Source: Monoraphidium neglectum (Eukaryota; Chlorophyta; Chlorophyceae; Sphaeropleales; Selenastraceae). Taken from it: a DNA stretch of 12,947 nucleotides. Below are positions 8,201 through 12,947 of the stretch, piece after piece. The position numbers and the translations under genes are program-made. Position 1 is the first letter of the stretch. Each line of letters starts with the position of its first letter. The stretch covers positions 10,344 to 23,290 of the forward strand of contig NW_014013137.1 of NCBI RefSeq assembly GCF_000611645.1, written 5' to 3'. Under the pieces are notes generated by a model. The model made no database searches and was not told where the DNA came from. It saw nothing but the letters and a program-made list of their open reading frames with translations.

Positions 8201-8947
8201 CGGAAGGGCGGCAGGCGCGCTGCCGGCTCCTCGCCGCGCTCCTTGGCGCAGAACCAGCAGAACCAGTCGCCATCCGGCACCTCCTCGGGACTGGCTGCGC
8301 GCGCATTGGGGCATGGCTGAGGTTGTGACGCCTGCGGCGAATTGGCGCTGCATCTGCAGAGCACACCACGCCTGTCATGCTCAGCGAGACAGCTCCCCGA
8401 ACACAGGGGGTTAGAAAGCAGAGCCGGCACCGCCGCCGTCGGAGCCGGGCGCGCACCAAAGCCGGCACATCGGGGGTGGAAGGCAGCGGGACAGGCCTCG
8501 CAGCAGATGAGCTCGCCGCCAAGCCGACAGCCGCCTGTAGCGGGAGGGCCAGGCGGGACATAGACCGTCACACGGCAAAAGAGAGCGGCTCAGGCGGGAA
8601 CACCGCTCTTGCAACGCTGTGCCTGGGTCAACGGTCACCAGCGTGCACAGAGCTTGAGTGACTGCATGCAGCATCCCTCACGCAGCCAAGCGCTTGTCCC
8701 TGCACTCGACACTGTCGTGCGTTGCCGCTCGCGCTGCGTGCAGGCCTCCTGGCACGACACCGCCATCCAGGTGTGGTTCCTCACGGCCACGGCGGCACGC
8801 ACCGCAAACAGCCTCGTTCGCATCACTGTAGCTTGGTTGCATGTCCGGGGCCTTCTCCGTGGAAGGCGGGCTGACTTTGAGCGTCGCCTTGCGGGCCCGC
8901 CCAAGCCCCAGCACGGTGGCCATCCCCGCTGTCAGGCTTTCAAGCAT
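2896..8947 (-). CDS. PHD finger / ARID / Agenet-like poly-Q chromatin protein (multi-exon; middle unresolved)
   Basis: Exons I support: 8947-8803, 8534-8457, 8294-8129, then 6852-6576, 6360-6164, 6014-5910, 5704-5629 (weaker), 5434 or 5420 to 4419, 4200-3278 and 3070-2896 (TGA). All are GT-AG and phases agree within both blocks. Domain order is PHD finger (about residues 46-84), an unresolved stretch, a basic segment with PKKRSR and PAKRHA (NLS-like), ARID, a 330-residue Q/P/A-rich region, and an Agenet/Tudor-like C-terminus. PHD and Agenet modules bind histone tails and ARID binds DNA, so a nuclear chromatin or transcription regulator is inferred. The ATG at 8947 is preceded in frame by TGA and opens directly into the PHD exon. 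Total length should exceed 1,050 residues. The join across 8128-6853 is not proven; separate PHD and ARID/Agenet genes remain possible. Confidence 0.6.
3463..3507 (-). repeat. Interrupted CAG tract (poly-Q with one His)
   Basis: Nine CTG units, one GTG and further CTG/TTG units encode a Q-run broken by a single histidine, a few residues upstream of the C-terminal Agenet-like module. Confidence 0.85.
3640..3693 (-). repeat. Uninterrupted (CAG)18 poly-Q microsatellite in coding exon
   Basis: Eighteen CTG units on the plus strand encode 18 glutamines in the exon 4200-3278, directly after four glutamates (GAG/GAA codons). It lies between the two Agenet-like modules. Purity suggests recent expansion and likely length variation. 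Confidence 0.9.
4896..4929 (-). repeat. CAG tract encoding Q with one Glu
   Basis: Short CTG runs split by one CTC encode QQQQQQEQQQQQ in the low-complexity exon. Confidence 0.85.
5148..5286 (-). repeat. Long imperfect CAG/CAA tract
   Basis: About 140 bases of mixed CTG/TTG units, with an uninterrupted 12-unit CTG core at 5199-5234, encode Q-rich sequence with interspersed Pro, Arg, His and Leu near the start of the low-complexity exon. Confidence 0.85.
5629..5704 (-). other. Candidate short exon after ARID
   Basis: The acceptor CTGCCCACCAG at 5705 and the donor ATGCTGG/GTGGGC give AIDAGRVALQRPLRTRYP and then a basic ADRKRML. It enters in phase 0, as the ARID exon leaves, and exits in phase 1, which fits acceptor 5435. 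Skipping it and joining 5910 directly to 5420 also keeps frame, so inclusion is uncertain. Confidence 0.4.
5910..6360 (-). other. ARID/BRIGHT DNA-binding domain (two exons)
   Basis: Exons 6360-6164 and 6014-5910 join in phase 0. The first gives ASFTTAYEAFWRGQ (helix 1), then PWRLWREVHSWGGPGVVTENK, the usual L-xx-V-xx-xGG-xx-VxxxxxW core. The second gives LWATVGGVFGTPPTF and SSSTKKAYAKCLSGFDQ, matching the W-xx-VG-xxF-xxPPT and L-KK-xYxK-xLxxFE tail. The helix 1-2 loop is long, with Ala/Arg/Pro-rich residues between the two halves. ARID domains bind DNA, often AT-rich and sometimes without sequence preference. Confidence 0.85.
6576..6852 (-). other. Exon with NLS-like basic clusters
   Basis: The acceptor CCATCTCAG and the donor GCTG/GTGAG bound a 277-base exon. 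It begins VDLDALQESGALAAP and holds two short basic clusters, PKKRSR and PAKRHA, 20 or so residues apart, in a Pro/Ala/Gly-rich setting typical of a disordered linker. It leaves phase 1, which fits the ARID exon at 6360 exactly. Confidence 0.6.
7659..7712. repeat. Inverted repeat with nested hairpin in an intron
   Basis: GGGGTTACTG at 7659-7668 is perfectly complementary to CAGTAACCCC at 7703-7712, and the 34-base space between is AT-richer than its surroundings. A second hairpin, ACTGCC-CTCA-GGCAGT at 7691-7706, overlaps the right arm, so the two folds compete. ACTGCCTGAGG at 7618-7628 repeats the hairpin in inverted orientation. It might be a small MITE-like remnant. No target duplication was identified. 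Confidence 0.5.
8031..8107. repeat. Alternating purine-pyrimidine GCATGC tract
   Basis: A long run of GCATGC/GTGCATGC/CGCGCG units, including the perfect 14-base palindrome TGCATGCGCATGCA, lies in the intron just downstream of the PHD exon donor at 8129. The composition favours left-handed (Z) DNA or cruciforms. Confidence 0.7.
8248..8806 (-). other. PHD-type zinc finger assembled from three exons
   Basis: Splicing 8803 to 8534 turns GAGGCTGTTTGCG plus GCGGCTGT into AVCGGCRLGGELICCEAC. Splicing 8457 to 8294 links HPRCAGFA to SPEEVPDGDWFCWFC. The result has the canonical PHD pattern C-x2-C-x8-C-x2-C-x4-H-x2-C-x15-C-x2-C, including the GGELICCExCP and PxGDWxCxxC hallmarks. No single reading frame contains it, so the finger itself supports both splices. 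Histone H3 tail binding is the usual family role. The tail after it, HPQSYVMLASDEVCEIYYRT, is not recognised. Confidence 0.85.
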
Positions 8948-9615
8948 GATTCTGACCGATCAGGCCCGCTCAGAGTCACTGCAAGTTGATCTCATGGCCG
9001 GTGTTTCAATGCTCGCAACGACAGGGAAGCTCGGGACCCAGACTGTGCGGCCTGTACAAGTATGAGTGAAACATGCGGTATCTAATTGCCCCGCTACCGC
9101 CCAGTATGATACCGGATGGTACACAACCATTATGTATTGGCACCACTCACCGTGCGACATGCCTGCAAAGTGCAAAGTGCCCCCTCATGCGCACAGTGTT
9201 TAATAGCTGGTGCTGTGAAGAGCCTTGCATGAAGGGCTGCCAGGCGCGTGGAGGGCATGCGAGCACGGGCGGGTGTTGGGCCGACTTGAGCCTTGACCAC
9301 TGGTCAACACTTGTTGCAGGAGCACCCCACGCACGCGAAAGCGTCCTCAAGTTGCGTGTGAGCGACCAAGCCCTGCCCTGCCGCCCATGCGCCTCCACTC
9401 CTCCTTATCGACGGGAAAGTATTTACAAATGCATGGCACAATGCATGCTTAATCCAAATCCTGATAAACCAATAATGCACAGGACATGGAAACACACCAG
9501 GGCATTTGCGCAGGGCCCGAGCACGCGCGCAGGCCCACTTGTCCTTTGATGAAATACCGATATGACCCATCATCAAACCACAAAACAGCCACCGAACGCG
9601 CCACGCACCGCAGCC
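8948..9615. other. Intergenic: MGD1 3' UTR and 5' flank of the PHD gene
   Basis: No gene is supported in these 668 bases. The part beside 9615 is the presumed MGD1 3' UTR, with a TGTAA at 9427-9423. The part beside 8948 is the presumed 5' UTR or promoter of the PHD/ARID gene. CGGTATC at 9076-9082 and GATACCG at 9108-9114 form a 7-base inverted repeat. A 158-codon plus-strand frame at 9073-9549 has no recognisable features. Confidence 0.5.
9423..9427 (-). terminator. TGTAA poly(A) signal for MGD1
   Basis: TGTAA on the minus strand lies about 190 bases downstream of the MGD1 stop at 9616, a normal 3' UTR length for green-algal genes. Confidence 0.55.
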
Positions 9616-12600
9616 TCACGCTGGCGCGACCAGTGGCTGCTGCTTTGCCGCGCCCCCGCTGCAGCACGCGCGCCGCGCGGGCGCGGCCGCGGCTGCTGCC
9701 ACCTCCACGGCGAGCTCCTTGGCGGACTCCACCAGGCCTGCCAGGTCGCGCGCGATGTTGTACACCGCACGTGGCCGCCCCAGCGCCTTGGAGCGCTTTG
9801 CCATGGCAGCGAACTCGGCGCGGGCCTCGGGGGAGGGTCCGAGCCAGGTGGCCATGATGTCGGCGATGCGGACGGGGTCGGTCTCAAAGGCGCCAACGCC
9901 GTTCTCCACCACGTAGGGGATGTTGCCCTCCTCCTGTGGCAGTGGGGTGGGAGTTGGGTTGGGGGTGAGGGTGGGACTGGGGCACGGAGGTTAGATTGTG
10001 GTCAGGTGGATGGGTGCGAGGGTGTGGGCCTGGCAGCTTCCTCAAGAGGTGTGTGTGTGTGCTTGTGTGTGTGTGTGCTTGTGTGTGTGTGTGTGTGTGC
10101 GCGCGCACATAATGAGTTGGGTGCCAGGAGCCTTGCTTGTGATGGCAATATTGAGAATGAGCTAGACCTTAACCTTAAATGCTACACTGTGACCCACTTG
10201 CCTTGGGAGCCGCCAACCAAGCCCTCCGTGCCCACTGGCCACCACCCCACCGCCAGCCGGCCCCCAAGCCTCCACTGCCCCCGCTGCCCCCACTGCCCGC
10301 GGTAGTAGTCTGGGAGCCCGGAGGCCCCTGCCCACCTGGCAGGGCACGTTGCCGTTGAGCAGGATGGGCAGCCCGCTGATGAGCGCCTCCGCGATCGTGC
10401 CCGGCCCCGCCTTCGTGATGATGGTGTCCACCGCCGCCATCCACTCGTGCACGTTGTCCACAAAGCCCACCGCCACCACGTGGCTGCCGCCCGGCCAGAC
10501 CGTGGACCGCAGGGTGTTGAGCAGCTTTTTGTTGCGGCCGCAGATCACCGCCACCTGCGGCGCGAGGCGTGATAGAACAGGAGGGAATATGTTGGGTCGT
10601 TTGCTACATGCGGCAGTTGCAGCGGCGCCATGTGCCTCCAAGCAGATGAAGGCAGCTACGATGCTTTGAGCTCCTCTGCTCTACAAACCCCAGAGAACAT
10701 TTCAATAATCGGTCAGCACACACCCCTTCCGACCAACATAACCCAGCGCCTAAGCGGCGTCACCGGTGTCACCTGCGCGCTCCCCTGCAGCCGTGCGTCC
10801 AGCTCCCGAACGGTGGCCTCCAGCTTGCCCATGCCCTCGCCGCCCCCCACCAGCAGGATGGCCGGGGCGTCATTCACCAGGCCCTGCGCAGGGCGGTGAG
10901 CAGGGGCGGCCGGGTGCATGGGGAGTCGGGTGCGTGCTGAGAGGAGCAAACGCCATGGCGAAAGATCATTTAATGAAGGCATGCAAGGGTGACAGCCAAC
11001 ATGCAACATCGACACCGCGGGCAGGTATCACTGGCCGCAAGAGCAGCAGACGCAATTCCCTGGCGTCACACCGTGTAGCGCCTTGCCGCGAATGGGCTCA
11101 GCCCCACCCCCACACGCCTGCTCTCGTTAACAGTCGCCCTTAGTCCCACGCGCATGCACCCGCCCTCCACCGCCGCTCACCAACTTGCGCCGCAGCGTCG
11201 CCTTGGCGGGCAGCCGCTTGCTGAAGATCGGCCGGATGGGCAGGCCGTGCACCGTGATCTTGTCCGCGGGCACGCCGTTCTCCAGCGCCAGGCTCCTGCA
11301 GAACGCTGTCGGCACGAAGCAGCGCGTGACGGCCGGGTAGAACCACGTGTTGTGGCAGGTCGTGAAGTCCGTCACGACCGTCGCAAACGGCGGCGGCGCC
11401 TCGCCGCGCGCGCGCGCGCGGGACGCGAGCACGCGGACCGGGATGTGCTGCATGAGCGGGTGCACCGAGACGACGAGGTCAGGGTCGTACGCGTCAAAGG
11501 CGGCGCTGAGCTGGCGCGACACGGCGGCGTTGACGGCGGCGAAGTACGAGCGGTGCAGCGGGCGCGGCTGCATCATGTTGTAGGTGAGGCGCCACAGGAT
11601 GGAGTGGCGGACGAGGAAGGAGTAGGAGTCGCATAGGGTGTTGAAGGGGGCGGGGGTGTGCTCCTTCCACATGTCCACAATGATGATCTGATTGAGGGAG
11701 GGAGAGGGGGGGGGACGTGAGTGAGGGGTAAGGGCTGGAGTACTTGGGATGAAGGAGCAGCATAGGAGAATAGAGCTGTGGTATGCGGTGCAAACTGCCA
11801 TGGGCGACCATGCAGCAGGCAGGCTAACAAGGGTGCCGCCAGAGCCGTTCGGTTTTGCCGGTGCTGAAGGAATGACCGAGATCAGCAGCGACATCCTCCC
11901 CCCATCCCACTCATTTCCCCCCAGTGCGCCGTCCCTGCCATCGACGCGGCTCAGCAACACGTTGCCACCTCTCATTTTGACCACCTGGTGCGCAACCACA
12001 CCACCACCACCATCACCACCACCACTGCGTGTTGCACCACCCCCACCTCACCAACAGCGCCCCCTCTCCAACCACCAACTCTCTGCGCCCCTAAACCCAT
12101 CGAACACTCCCCCCCCTCCCCCCCCCCCACCTTGTACTGGTCCCCGTATTCCTCCCGGAATGCCTGCTGCAGCGCCTCCGCGCTGGCCTTGTGGCCGCCA
12201 CCCGTGTTGCTCATCATGATCAGCACCGTCTTCTGGCCGCCCTTGGGGGGGCCTGCGCGCGTGGGTGGCACCCGCGACAGCAGAAGAGAATCGGGCGCTG
12301 CACAGTGCTGCAGGTGCGACCCCGTGGGCGGCGATGCCGGCACAAGCGTATGAGGCCCTCCACCTCCCAGTGCATAGTGAAGCGACGCCGACACACGCAT
12401 GAGGTCTGCAATGCTCTCTGAGCTGCAAGCAGCGCAGGCCGGTGCATGCGGATGCGCACCCTTCCGCCTGCGCCCCGGGAAGGGGAACAGCCGCAGCAGG
12501 TCCGCCTTGGCAGGGCCGCACCACTGCACACGGGCGCGCAGATGAGAAGGGGCCGGGCAAGGCAGGGTAGTTTCAGCTGGTGAAGGCTTTGCCAAAAGGC

Positions 12601-12947
12601 ATGCAGTGGATGCGCACCCATGCGAGGTGGGGTCAGTGAGTCCAGACAGCGCGTGTAGCGATGGCCCGTGAGAGGGCCACGCGGCCAACTCAAAGTGCCA
12701 AGGCTAGCCGGGTTTCCATCCCGGGAGTAGCATCGTCAACCGGCATCTCATGCGGGCTTGTTGCACGGCCACTGCACTGCCATCTTGCCCGCCAGCGCCG
12801 CACCATGCCGCCTGCGCCGATGCCCATGCCGATGCCGCCCAGGCCGGCGCGGAAAGAGATCCGCAGCGCTGAGCTACCACGCAGCCACCCGCTGATGCCG
12901 CTGCCGCCGCTGCCGCTGCTGCCGGGCGCCCTGCCACTGGCGGTGGG
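9616..12947 (-). CDS. MGD1: Monogalactosyldiacylglycerol synthase, chloroplast (5' end beyond window)
   Basis: Transfers galactose from UDP-galactose to diacylglycerol at the chloroplast envelope, making MGDG, the main thylakoid lipid (GT28 family). Exons are 12947-12741 (frame and donor uncertain), 12523-12460, 12252-12131, 11687-11181, 10883-10773, 10554-10336 and 9933-9616 (TGA). The last six join in phase with GT-AG introns; about 515 residues are visible, against roughly 530 in Arabidopsis MGD1. Motifs in order: [20 protein letters not shown] (N-terminal fold), [78 protein letters not shown] (UDP-sugar site) and [13 protein letters not shown]. The tail after the catalytic domain is an alanine-rich extension with a CC pair. 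CHNTWF replaces the plant CHPTWF. In the first exon I prefer the frame with [20 protein letters not shown] as transit or linker sequence; another frame is also open. Confidence 0.93.
10049..10109. repeat. (GT)n/(CA)n microsatellite in the last MGD1 intron
   Basis: Roughly 60 bases of GT repeats interrupted twice by CTT-type units and ending in GCGCGCGC, inside the intron 10335-9934. On the transcribed strand it reads CA-rich. It is a probable length-variable marker and Z-DNA-prone. Confidence 0.85.
12109..12130 (-). repeat. G-rich run at an MGD1 intron donor
   Basis: On the minus strand the intron after 12131 begins GT followed by runs of 11 and 8 G separated by one A. This could form a quadruplex directly at the 5' splice site. 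Further into the same intron (about 12045-11985) is a GTG/GGT-rich stretch. Confidence 0.8.

Noticed and set aside
8411..8674. Continuous frame through the PHD region without introns
   Set aside because: Reading through gives only part of the zinc ligands; splicing at 8803/8534 and 8457/8294 yields the full PHD pattern.
9073..9549. 158-codon plus-strand ORF between MGD1 and the PHD gene
   Set aside because: No recognisable motif; it overlaps the MGD1 3' UTR and its codon content looks random.
10049..10109. GT repeat considered as a telomere-like or CRISPR-like array
   Set aside because: It is a simple dinucleotide microsatellite inside an MGD1 intron with no spacers or telomeric unit.
12704..12937. 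Alanine-rich alternate frame of the first MGD1 exon
   Set aside because: Possible as a transit peptide but it has no ATG in the window; the other open frame reaches a phase-0 donor at 12741 and was preferred, without certainty.

Overview
The window looks like nuclear DNA of a green alga. It is GC-rich, its genes are split by short GT-AG introns of about 150-450 bases, and TGTAA (the usual green-algal poly(A) signal) lies downstream of two stop codons. One gene encodes the chloroplast galactolipid synthase MGD1, and CAG/poly-Q and alanine runs sit inside coding exons. I favour Chlorophyta, probably Chlorophyceae; the genus cannot be read from this sequence. All three genes I can support lie on the minus strand, so the window reads right to left. 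The many plus-strand open frames are shadows of GC-rich minus-strand exons.

Right third (12947 to 9616): a nearly complete MGDG synthase (MGD1, GT28 family). Six exons join in phase from the SNTGGGH nucleotide-sugar fold through VGGGEGMG and [12 protein letters not shown] to a TGA stop. The first exon runs off the window edge and its frame is less certain. Introns carry a G-rich run at a donor site and a GT microsatellite.

Middle (8947 to 2896): a large probable chromatin reader. Its exons encode, in order, a PHD finger that becomes canonical only after two splices, an NLS-like basic segment, a clear ARID DNA-binding domain, long poly-Q tracts and a C-terminal Agenet/Tudor-like region ending in RPAPP. 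The junctions fit in phase from 6852 to the stop and from 8947 to 8129. The join across 8128-6853 is unresolved, so two adjacent genes remain possible. The combination of domains is unusual.

Left (2125 to 1, running off the window): a strongly diverged kinesin-like motor protein. The kinesin fold can be followed from the strand before the P-loop to the end of the motor, but the P-loop, switch I and switch II signatures are all degraded. This suggests a motor-dead pseudokinesin.

The two gaps between genes (2126-2895 and 8948-9615) hold 3' UTRs with TGTAA signals and presumed promoters. I saw no RNA gene, CRISPR array or recognisable transposase. The three genes have no evident shared pathway; they are ordinary neighbours in a compact algal genome.
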